Assembly: GCA_022729775.1 (NCBI GenBank)
Contig: DZBA01000213.1
Span: 1 to 5,906, forward strand
DNA length: 5,906 nt
Direction of reading: 5' to 3'
Source: Anaerolinea thermophila
Lineage (GTDB): Bacteria; Chloroflexota; Anaerolineae; Anaerolineales; Villigracilaceae
Part shown: positions 1-5,671 of the stretch, one piece after another
Layout of the letters: each line of letters starts with the position of its first letter
Position numbering within the stretch: the first letter of the stretch is position 1
The notes under the pieces: model-generated
Seen by the model: only the letters and a program-made list of their open reading frames with translations
The model's database searches: none
Told to the model about the DNA's origin: nothing
Made by a program: the position numbers and the translations under genes

Positions 1-66
1 GACGCTTTGACAATTTCCATAATGGTAGATTGTATCAAGAAAGCGCAAACAAATAAAATCCTGTAA

Positions 67-107
67 GATATTTGGGAATGTGTTGTCAAATATCCATTAC
101 AACACAT
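67..107 (+). promoter_or_regulatory. interleaved inverted repeats (possible RNA pseudoknot or overlapping operators)
   Basis: Two perfect inverted repeats interleave here. Arms GATATTTG (67-74) and CAAATATC (87-94) form 8 bp. Arms ATGTGTTGT (78-86) and ACAACACAT (99-107) form 9 bp. Each has a 12-nt spacer and each spacer holds one arm of the other repeat. In RNA this is the order of an H-type pseudoknot (loop 1 = 75-77, no nucleotide between the stems, loop 3 = 95-98) or of two mutually exclusive hairpins. In DNA it could be two overlapping operators. It lies 9 nt upstream of the AGGAG ribosome binding site (117-121) of the NifX-like gene, so control of that gene is the natural inference. No run of T follows, so it is not a simple terminator. 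Function is unknown. Confidence 0.5.
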
Positions 108-128
108 GAAAAAAACAGGAGTTTTATA

Positions 129-509
129 ATGACAAAAATTGCATTTGCAACCGACGACTTAAAAACCATTAGTTCCCATTTTGGGCAAGCGGAAAAATAT
201 CTCGTCTGCACCATCGAAAACAATCAAGTGACAGCGCAGGAAGAACGCGCCAAGGCTTCACATCAACACGGGCATGGAGAAAGTCACGAACACCACCAAA
301 ACGAACATCATCATTCAAGCATGGCGCAGAGTATCTCCGATTGCCAGATTGTAGTAGCGCGCGGAATGGGAAACCCCGCCTACGAAAGCATGAAAAGCGC
401 CGGTCTTCAACCCATTCTTACGCAATTCCAAACCATAGAAGAAGCCATCAATGCCTATCTTGAGGGGCGGCTTGAGCATCAAGATAAGCACGTTCATATC
501 CATAAATAA
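129..509 (+). CDS. NifX/NifB-type dinitrogenase iron-molybdenum cofactor domain protein, His-rich
   Basis: A 126-residue single-domain protein of the dinitrogenase iron-molybdenum cofactor family (NifX, NafY, NifB C-terminal domain). Such proteins bind or carry metal-sulfur cofactors; stand-alone copies occur widely in anaerobes without nitrogenase. The N-terminus (MTKIAFATDD, then S15-x-FGQA) and the stretch around 72-82 (CQIVVARGMGNP) fit the RNase H-like fold. Residues 45-62 are a His-rich insert with nine His, and the C-terminus adds H117, H121, H123 and H125, suggesting Ni, Zn or Fe binding (inference). The ATG at 129 is chosen because AGGAG (117-121) sits 7 nt upstream. An in-frame extension to TTG at 72 lacks such a site and would translate the inverted repeats. 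The next gene starts 8 nt after the stop, so the two are probably co-transcribed. No nif genes are visible, so a nitrogenase role is not supported. Confidence 0.85.
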   Translation: MTKIAFATDDLKTISSHFGQAEKYLVCTIENNQVTAQEERAKASHQHGHGESHEHHQNEHHHSSMAQSISDCQIVVARGMGNPAYESMKSAGLQPILTQFQTIEEAINAYLEGRLEHQDKHVHIHK

Positions 510-517
510 TAGCGCCC

Positions 518-1003
518 ATGTTTTCATCAGAAGATGAATTTCTAACCTTCCTGCAAAGCCATCGCTTTGTCTACCAGCGCAGCGAACATCCCGCAGTGTT
601 CACCTGCGAAGAAGCAGAACAGCATTACCCGGATGTTTCCGCGGTCAGCACAAAAAACTTATTCCTGTGCGATAAAAAAGCGCGGAGATTCTTTCTCGCG
701 GTGACAACCTGCCAAAAAAGCGTGGACTTAAGCAGCCTCGCGGAAACGCTGGGCGTTCCGCACTTGCGCTTCGCTTCGGAAGAAAATCTCATGCGCTTGT
801 TGGGCGTCACGCGCGGCTCGGTCACCATGATGGGGCTGGCAAACGACACAGAACATAAAGTTGGATTATGGCTGGACAAAGAAATTTGGCAGGCTGAAAA
901 ATTTCTCTGTCACCCGCTGGTTAACACCGCCACGCTGGTTTTATCAAAAAGCGAAATGGAGCGTTTCTTTCAAGTGACGGGGCATAGCATCAACTTTTTT
1001 TAG
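518..1003 (+). CDS. YbaK/ProX-type aminoacyl-tRNA deacylase family protein
   Basis: A 161-residue protein of the YbaK/EbsC family, closest in layout to the free-standing PrdX/ProX branch that hydrolyses mischarged Ala-tRNA(Pro) (or a related mischarged tRNA) in the cytosol. Visible family marks are EHPAVFTCEEA near 23-33, STKNLFLCDKK at 44-54 with the presumed key Lys46, a glycine-containing loop at 96-107 (GVTRGSVTMMGL), HPLVNTATLVLS at 132-143 and TGH at 154-156. Length is normal for the branch. The loop usually carries a proline before its second Gly (GxxPGxV), whereas here it reads TRG. Substrate choice cannot be decided from this sequence. The ATG at 518 has no strong ribosome site, which fits translational coupling to the NifX-like gene 8 nt upstream. 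A hairpin terminator starts just after the stop. The functional link to its neighbour is unclear. Confidence 0.85.
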   Translation: MFSSEDEFLTFLQSHRFVYQRSEHPAVFTCEEAEQHYPDVSAVSTKNLFLCDKKARRFFLAVTTCQKSVDLSSLAETLGVPHLRFASEENLMRLLGVTRGSVTMMGLANDTEHKVGLWLDKEIWQAEKFLCHPLVNTATLVLSKSEMERFFQVTGHSINFF

Positions 1004-1009
1004 AAAACA

Positions 1010-1044
1010 AAAAAGCGTCCTGCACAAAACACAGGACGCTTTTT
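1010..1044. terminator. bidirectional rho-independent terminator
   Basis: A perfect 13-bp stem (1010-1022 paired with 1032-1044; core AGCGTCCTG/CAGGACGCT) closes a 9-nt loop. The outer pairs are A/T runs, so the hairpin ends in TTTTT on the plus strand and TTTTTT-G-TTTT on the minus strand. It lies between two convergent genes (stops at 1003 and 1055) and can end both transcripts. Confidence 0.92.
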
Positions 1045-1052
1045 ATACTCGT

Positions 1053-1958
1053 TTATCCCTTTGAATTCTTACCGAGGAAGTTATCCAACATACTGGTAAA
1101 TTCCATCGGGAAAATATATTTGGTGGATGGACTCATGCCCATTGCCTTAAGTGTCTCAAAATATTGCAGCGTCATGGTCTTCTGGTCAATGGTCTTGGCA
1201 GAGTTATAAATCTGTTCCAACGCTTTGGCGAAACCTTCGGCGCGGAGGAGCTGCGCCTGCTTGTCGCCTTCAGCACGCAGGATATTAGATTCGCGTTCGC
1301 CCTGCGCCTGCAAGATGGCGGCTTGCTTGGTGCCTTCCGCGCGATTCTTCGCGGCTTCCTGATCGCCCATGGATTCGGTCACCAGCGCGCGGCGGACGCG
1401 CTCCGCGGTCATTTGGCGATTCATCGCGTCTTGCACATCGCGCGGCGGGACGATCTCACGAATTTCGACGTTGGTCACTTTTACGCCCCAACGCTCGGTG
1501 ACTTCATCAAGGCGGGTGCGGAGCTGATTGTTGATATGCTCGCGCTGTGAAAGCACTTCGTCCAACATGATGCCGCCGATGACTGCGCGCAAGGTTGTCG
1601 CCGCAATACCCGCCGCGGCGGTCTCAAAGTTGCCGACCTGCAAAATGGATTGCGCGGGGTCCAGCACTTTGAAATACCACAAGAAGTCAATCGAGATCGG
1701 CGCGTTATCTTTTGTGATTGAAGTTTGCTGCGGAATCTCGCGCACCTGTTCGCGCAAATCCGCTTTGACGCCGCGATCTACGCCGGGGATGAGGAAGACC
1801 AAGCCAGGTCCTTTGGGCTTATCTAACACACGTCCCAGACGGAAGACAACCAAACGTTGATATTCCGGCACAACGCGAATCATGTTGAACAGCGCAATGA
1901 CTCCCGCAAACAACAAAAAGCCGACAAAACATAAACCAAAACTAGCTAATCCTTCCAT
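1053..1958 (-). CDS. slipin / stomatin-like SPFH (band 7) membrane protein
   Basis: A 301-residue slipin of the SPFH/band 7 superfamily, which forms oligomeric scaffolds on the cytoplasmic face of membranes and is linked to membrane-domain organisation and protease control. Residues 8-27 form one hydrophobic membrane segment. The band 7 domain runs about 28-190, with typical stretches VPEYQRLVVFRLGR (30-43), GPGLVFLIPGVD (50-61), TTLRAVIGGIMLDEVLSQR (121-139) and EIREIVPPRDVQDAMNRQM (165-183). A charged Ala/Glu helix follows, with 11-residue repeats from about 206 to 247, then a short tail. The ATG is supported by AAGGAG seven nt upstream (minus strand, within 1966-1972). It lies 38 nt downstream of nfeD on the same strand, the usual slipin/NfeD operon. 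The family is clear; the exact cellular role is inferred. Confidence 0.94.
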   Translation of the reverse strand: MEGLASFGLCFVGFLLFAGVIALFNMIRVVPEYQRLVVFRLGRVLDKPKGPGLVFLIPGVDRGVKADLREQVREIPQQTSITKDNAPISIDFLWYFKVLDPAQSILQVGNFETAAAGIAATTLRAVIGGIMLDEVLSQREHINNQLRTRLDEVTERWGVKVTNVEIREIVPPRDVQDAMNRQMTAERVRRALVTESMGDQEAAKNRAEGTKQAAILQAQGERESNILRAEGDKQAQLLRAEGFAKALEQIYNSAKTIDQKTMTLQYFETLKAMGMSPSTKYIFPMEFTSMLDNFLGKNSKG

Positions 1959-1996
1959 GTCATGCTCCTTTATACTTTATGAAATACAAAATAAGT

Positions 1997-2587
1997 TTAC
2001 CCGATCTTTTCAACGAAAAGCGTAAATCCATCGCGGCGTATCACGCGGACGCGGCAACCCGCAGGAATTTTAACCTCGCTGCGCGCAGACCATAATTCCC
2101 CGTTGACATATACGCTGCCTTCGTTATAAATTACAGTGCGCGCCTCGCCCGCAAGCCCAATTAGCGCTTCGAGATCATGTGTCGGGCGAGTTACCAGAGT
2201 CTGGAAAAATTTAACCGCCACAATCCAAAAAGAACCGGCAAGAATTCCCGACGAAAGAAAGGCTACAATCGGGTTGACTGAAATCCACTTTCCATCATGC
2301 GCAAAAATAAACACTGAACCAATGACAAGCAAAAAAATCGAAATACCAAGAAATAATTTTTTGCCTGTTTTTGCGGCGTATCCAAATGGAAGAGCGCTTA
2401 ATAGCAGCAAAATCAATGCCCACCAATTAATGGATAAGTTATAAGCGGCGTACCCTGCCAACAAAAAACAAAAAATTGCGCTAATCTCCAAAACCCCGGT
2501 GCCGGGCGTCACCAAAGCCAACAACGATAAAATGATTGCACCCAATAAGATCAAATACGCAAAATTAGGGTCAAGTAAGAAGTCCAT
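1997..2587 (-). CDS. NfeD-like membrane protein, short form lacking the protease domain
   Basis: A 196-residue membrane protein. About five hydrophobic segments occupy residues 9-27, 33-50, 54-70, 78-95 and 104-128. A soluble C-terminal NfeD (OB-fold) domain covers about 139-194, with the signature GxVxVxGExWxA at 157-168 and a typical basic beta-strand end (RVRVIRRDGFTLFVEK). The ClpP-like serine protease domain of long NfeD proteins is absent, so this is the short type that pairs with slipins. The OB domain is thought to contact the partner SPFH protein. The ATG at 2587 is chosen because GAGG (2593-2596 on the minus strand) is 5 nt upstream. A GTG at 2620 would add 11 residues but has no ribosome site and lies beyond the candidate -10 box. 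First gene of the operon with the slipin. Confidence 0.9.
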   Translation of the reverse strand: MDFLLDPNFAYLILLGAIILSLLALVTPGTGVLEISAIFCFLLAGYAAYNLSINWWALILLLLSALPFGYAAKTGKKLFLGISIFLLVIGSVFIFAHDGKWISVNPIVAFLSSGILAGSFWIVAVKFFQTLVTRPTHDLEALIGLAGEARTVIYNEGSVYVNGELWSARSEVKIPAGCRVRVIRRDGFTLFVEKIG

Positions 2588-2602
2588 ATTTTCCTCTATT
2601 TC

Positions 2603-2608
2603 ATTATA
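2603..2608 (-). promoter_or_regulatory. candidate -10 box for the nfeD-slipin operon
   Basis: The minus strand reads a perfect TATAAT, preceded by TTG, 15 nt upstream of the nfeD ATG. I find no good -35 box at 15-18 nt spacing. A start 6-7 nt downstream would fall near 2596-2597, at the edge of the GAGG ribosome site, leaving a very short leader. It is therefore only a candidate; the region is AT-rich and such hexamers can occur by chance. Confidence 0.35.
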
Positions 2609-2615
2609 CAACGAG

Positions 2616-2645
2616 TTCACAGAATTTTTATCTTTGGGTTAGAAT
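2616..2645 (+). promoter_or_regulatory. candidate sigma70-type promoter for the R-M module
   Basis: TTCACA (2616-2621) and TAGAAT (2640-2645) each match the consensus at five of six positions and are separated by 18 nt. Transcription would begin near 2652, about 10 nt before the methyltransferase ATG, giving a near-leaderless message. This fits the lack of any visible Shine-Dalgarno sequence there. An 8-bp inverted repeat (AATTTTTA at 2623-2630, TAAAAATT at 2654-2661) brackets the -10 box and start point. Confidence 0.45.
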
Positions 2646-2661
2646 AAACAAATTAAAAATT

Positions 2662-3579
2662 ATGTCAAACTATCAATTGAAAACAGATAAAAAAGACTAT
2701 TTAGACAAAATCATTCATGGAGATTGCGAGAAAGTTTTGCTCGATATTCCTGAAAACTCTATTGATCTGATTTTTACTTCTCCTCCTTACGCCGATCAAA
2801 GAGTTAAAACTTATGGCGGAATTAGTCCTGACCATTATGTGGAATGGTTTCTACCTAAAGCAGCTCAATTTAAGCGTGTCTTGAAGCCAAGCGGCACATT
2901 TATTTTGAATATTAAGGAACGAGTTGTAAATGGAGAGCGCCACACATATGTCATTGACTTAATTTTAAAAATGCGCGAACAAGGATGGCTTTGGACGGAA
3001 GAATTTATTTGGCATAAAAAAAATTCCTATCCCGGTAAGTGGCCCAATCGTTTTCGAGACAACTGGGAACGATTAATTCAATTTAACAAAGAAAAAAATT
3101 TTTCCATGTATCAAGAATCAGTCATGGTACCGGTTGGGGATTGGGCAAAAGATCGCCTTGCAAAATTAAGTGAAACAGACAAAATTCGGGATGAATCGCG
3201 AGCAGGTAGCGGATTTGGAAAAAACGTCTCAAATTGGATTGGACGTGACATGGTTTACCCGACCAATGTTTTACATTTAGCAACCGAAACAGGGAATAAA
3301 AGGCATAGCGCAGCCTTTCCTTCATATTTACCCGAATGGTTTATCAAGTTGTTTACGAAATCAGGCGACCTAGTGCTAGATCCATTTATGGGTTCTGGCA
3401 CAACCGCGTTTTCAGCTTTACAACTAGGCAGACATTTTATTGGTATTGAAATAAATGCTGAATACGTTCAGATTGCTAATCAGCGTATTTATGGCAAACA
3501 AATTAAATTGCCCAGCCTTGGCGAAAAGAAAAAAAAATATAAAGTTCCTGCAAATAAAAAAAGCGAGCGTAAAAAATGA
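2662..3579 (+). CDS. type II DNA methyltransferase, beta class, probably N4-cytosine (or N6-adenine)
   Basis: A 305-residue S-adenosylmethionine-dependent DNA amino-methyltransferase, expected to protect the host site of the adjoining endonuclease. The catalytic motif IV, S40-P-P-Y43 within TSPPYADQR, comes before the cofactor-binding motif I, DPFMGSGTT (240-248), which is the beta-class order. SPPY favours N4-cytosine, but some N6-adenine enzymes share it. Residues 215-231 (HSAAFPSYLPEWFIKLF) are the conserved helix before motif I; the variable middle (about 110-210) should hold the target recognition region. The tail (288-305) is very Lys-rich. The gene is AT-rich compared with flanking genes. 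There is no visible ribosome site before the ATG. Its TGA overlaps the next start (ATGA, 3576-3579), so the two are translationally coupled with the methylase first. The target sequence cannot be read from the protein. Confidence 0.93.
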   Translation: MSNYQLKTDKKDYLDKIIHGDCEKVLLDIPENSIDLIFTSPPYADQRVKTYGGISPDHYVEWFLPKAAQFKRVLKPSGTFILNIKERVVNGERHTYVIDLILKMREQGWLWTEEFIWHKKNSYPGKWPNRFRDNWERLIQFNKEKNFSMYQESVMVPVGDWAKDRLAKLSETDKIRDESRAGSGFGKNVSNWIGRDMVYPTNVLHLATETGNKRHSAAFPSYLPEWFIKLFTKSGDLVLDPFMGSGTTAFSALQLGRHFIGIEINAEYVQIANQRIYGKQIKLPSLGEKKKKYKVPANKKSERKK

Positions 3580-4316
3580 ATCCTCTCGACCTATCTGTTA
3601 TTAGAAATTATGTAAATGAAAATATTGTAGACTTTCACCAAAGAAAACTTAAGTCTTTGGAAGAATTAAAGCTTGATAAGATTCTTACAAAAAATCCATA
3701 TTTATTTAAAGCGAAAAATTTAAACACTCCACAAGAACTTGTAGAAGATTTGCTTACCGCATTTTTATCATCGTCTGAAGAAAAATTATTTGGCGACTTT
3801 CTTGAAGGATTGGCTGTTTTTGTTGCTGAACAGACTTGCGGCGGGCATAAATCTACTGCTCAAGGAGTTGACCTCGAATTTTTTAACAATCATACCCATT
3901 ATGTAGTCTCCATAAAATCTGGACCAAATTGGGGGAATAGTTCCCAACAAGATAAACTCGAACAAGATTTGAAAGCAGCAGTTGCTCGACTAAAGCAGTC
4001 GCATCGAAACCTTAATGTTCAGCCTATTTTGGGAATATGCTACGACAAGACTAAGACATCCTTCATACGCGGCTACATGAAGATTGTTGGGCAAAATTTT
4101 TGGCACTTAATCAGCGAAAACCCTAACTTATATACAGATATTGTAGAGCCAATAGGTTATCGCGCAAAGATTCATAACGAAAATTTTTTAATCGAGAAAG
4201 ATAAAATCATTTCTCGATTTACGATAGAAATAGGAAATAAATTCTTCAACCCTCAAACAGGTGAGGTTGACTGGATTAAACTCATCCAATTCAATAGCGG
4301 AAATTACGAATCTTAA
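3576..4316 (+). CDS. putative type II restriction endonuclease, PmeII-family-like
   Basis: A 246-residue protein with no membrane segment or signal peptide. From memory it resembles the PmeII family of type II endonucleases, in the N-terminus (MNPLDLSVI..YV), NPYLFKAKN (40-48), FLEGLAVFV (75-83), KSGPNWGNSSQ (114-124) and the end (GEVDWIKLIQFNSG). A PD-(D/E)XK-like nuclease core is plausible: Glu78 on a helix, D99-L-E101 starting a strand, and S112-I-K114 on the next strand. Ser stands where Asp or Glu is usual, and Lys114 would be the catalytic Lys. Position directly after a methyltransferase, with a 4-nt overlap, strongly supports the cognate nuclease role of cutting unmodified DNA. Base composition is low in G+C (15 of 60 bases at 3601-3660), suggesting transfer. 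The recognition site is unknown, and no controller protein is visible. Confidence 0.75.
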   Translation: MNPLDLSVIRNYVNENIVDFHQRKLKSLEELKLDKILTKNPYLFKAKNLNTPQELVEDLLTAFLSSSEEKLFGDFLEGLAVFVAEQTCGGHKSTAQGVDLEFFNNHTHYVVSIKSGPNWGNSSQQDKLEQDLKAAVARLKQSHRNLNVQPILGICYDKTKTSFIRGYMKIVGQNFWHLISENPNLYTDIVEPIGYRAKIHNENFLIEKDKIISRFTIEIGNKFFNPQTGEVDWIKLIQFNSGNYES

Positions 4317-4331
4317 AAATTTGGAGCAAAA

Positions 4332-5657
4332 GTGAACTTTCAAAAAATTTGCGTGATCGGACTCGGCTATATTGGACTGCCGACAGCCTCCACCTTCGCC
4401 GCACACGGAATCAACGTCCTCGGCGTAGACATCACCCCCCATATTATCGAAACCTTGAACAAGGGCGAGATTCACATTCATGAGCCCGGCTTGCATGAAG
4501 CCGTACAAAACGCGATTCAATCCGGCAACTTCAAAGCCGCGCTCAACCCCGCCGAAGCGGACGCCTTCATCATCGCCGTGCCGACCCCGTTCAAAGAAAA
4601 TGAAACGGGCGAATATAACGGCGCAAAATATAAACTCGCGGACATGCGCGCGGTAATTTCTGCTGCCGAATCCATTGTCCCGTTTTTGAAAAAAGGTAAC
4701 CTCGTCGTGCTTGAGTCCACCTCGCCGCCGCGCACCACAGCAGATTTGGTCGCGCCAATTTTAGAGCGCAGCGGACTTAAAGCGGGCGTGGATTTTCACC
4801 TCGCTTATTCACCGGAAAGAGTCTTGCCCGGTCAGATCATGCGCGAGCTCATCGAAAACGCGCGCGTCATCGGCGGCGTGACGCCCGAATCCGCGCAGGC
4901 AGGTCGTGATTTATACGCGACTTTCGTTAAGGGACAAATCATCGAAACGGACGCGACCACAGCCGAGATGGTCAAACTGATGGAAAATACCTACCGCGAT
5001 GTAAACATCGCCATCGCCAACGAATTCTCGCGCCTCGCGGATAAATTCGGCGTGGACGTGTGGGAGGCGATTTCGATTGCCAGCCTGCATCCGCGCGTAA
5101 AAATTCTCAGCCCGGGTCCCGGCGTTGGCGGACATTGCATCAGCGTTGACCCGTGGTTCTTCGTCGAAGCCGCGCCCGAACTTACCCCCCTGATTTACCA
5201 CTCGCGCCAAGTGAACGATTCCCAGCCACACTTTGTTGTGGACTTGATCGAGCGCGCGCTTGAAAACTTAAGCGGAAAGAAAATCGCCGCGCTAGGTCTT
5301 GCCTACAAACCCGACGTGGACGACCTGCGCGAATCGCCCGCGAATGAAGTCGTTCATCTACTGCAACATAAGGGCGCGCAAGTCAAAGCATGGGAGCCTT
5401 TCAAACCCGACGCAAATTTACCCGGCATCACAATGGCTTCTTCTTTAGAAGAGTGCATCAAAGACGCGGATGCGATTGTACTATTAGTGAAACATACTGA
5501 GTTTATAAATCTCAACCCCGAAGAAATCACAAAGAAAACAAAAGCAAAAATTGTCATTGATACTGTCAATGGATTCAATGATGAAGTATGGCGGACAGAG
5601 GGTTTCACCATTTACAAATTGGGCAACGGAAAATCTTTCATCCTTCATCCTTCATAA
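4332..5657 (+). CDS. wecC: UDP-N-acetyl-D-mannosamine dehydrogenase
   Basis: A 441-residue cytosolic enzyme of the UDP-glucose/GDP-mannose dehydrogenase family. It oxidises UDP-ManNAc to UDP-ManNAcA with two NAD+ for surface polysaccharide. The N-terminal Rossmann motif G10-x-G12-x-x-G15 is followed by Asp33. Next come AVPTPFK (82-88), ESTSPP (128-133), SPERVLPG (160-167) and KLMENTYRDVNIA (215-227). The active-site loop is GVGGHCISVDP with the catalytic Cys269, and the C-terminal domain has YKPDVDDLRESPA (325-337). Length is normal, with a short extra tail KSFILHPS encoded partly by a tandem repeat. The GTG start at 4332 is supported by GGAG (4323-4326) 5 nt upstream. The gene begins 15 nt after the endonuclease stop, with no terminator between, yet its composition is much richer in G+C (36 of 60 at 4501-4560). 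A related UDP-hexosamine substrate is possible; the wecB neighbour favours ManNAc. Confidence 0.92.
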   Translation: MNFQKICVIGLGYIGLPTASTFAAHGINVLGVDITPHIIETLNKGEIHIHEPGLHEAVQNAIQSGNFKAALNPAEADAFIIAVPTPFKENETGEYNGAKYKLADMRAVISAAESIVPFLKKGNLVVLESTSPPRTTADLVAPILERSGLKAGVDFHLAYSPERVLPGQIMRELIENARVIGGVTPESAQAGRDLYATFVKGQIIETDATTAEMVKLMENTYRDVNIAIANEFSRLADKFGVDVWEAISIASLHPRVKILSPGPGVGGHCISVDPWFFVEAAPELTPLIYHSRQVNDSQPHFVVDLIERALENLSGKKIAALGLAYKPDVDDLRESPANEVVHLLQHKGAQVKAWEPFKPDANLPGITMASSLEECIKDADAIVLLVKHTEFINLNPEEITKKTKAKIVIDTVNGFNDEVWRTEGFTIYKLGNGKSFILHPS

Positions 5658-5664
5658 TTCATCC
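5637..5664 (+). repeat. tandem heptanucleotide repeat across the wecC stop codon
   Basis: Four consecutive 7-bp units read TTCATCC, TTCATCC, TTCATAA, TTCATCC, followed by a degenerate TTTCCCC that ends exactly before the wecB ATG. The wecC stop TAA (5655-5657) is the tail of the third unit. A 7-bp unit is not a multiple of three, so any gain or loss changes the wecC end. No Shine-Dalgarno sequence for wecB is visible in this stretch. Confidence 0.85.
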
Positions 5665-5671
5665 TTTCCCC

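Noticed and set aside
3..45. Promoter or long dyad in the first bases (TTGACA at 7-12; CGCTTT 3-8 with AAAGCG 40-45)
   Set aside because: TTGACA is a perfect -35 match, but the hexamer at 17 nt (TTGTAT, 30-35) matches only three of six positions. Another weak pair (TTGTAT 30-35 with TAAAAT 54-59) is no better. The dyad has only 6-bp arms and a 31-nt spacer. No gene end can be recognised here.
72..128. N-terminal extension of the NifX-like gene to TTG 72 or ATG 78
   Set aside because: No ribosome binding site at a suitable distance, the family begins at the MTKIAFATD start, and a strong AGGAG supports ATG 129.
129..1003. Nitrogenase or nitrogen-fixation operon
   Set aside because: Only a stand-alone NifX-like domain is present. 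The neighbour is a tRNA deacylase and no nifH, nifD, nifK, nifB or nifE is in view.
1164..1550. Long open frames opposite the slipin, nfeD and wecC genes
   Set aside because: They mirror strongly conserved coding frames, show no recognisable domains and lack ribosome sites. They are typical shadows of genes with cgcg-rich codons.
2588..2620. GTG at 2620 as the nfeD start
   Set aside because: It adds 11 polar residues before the first membrane segment, has no Shine-Dalgarno sequence and overlaps the divergent candidate promoter. ATG 2587 has GAGG at good spacing.
3529..3562. A9 (3529-3537) and A7 (3556-3562) runs as frameshift sites fusing the methyltransferase to the endonuclease
   Set aside because: In the endonuclease frame there are stops at 3540-3542 and at 3570-3572, so slips at these runs only shorten the Lys-rich tail.
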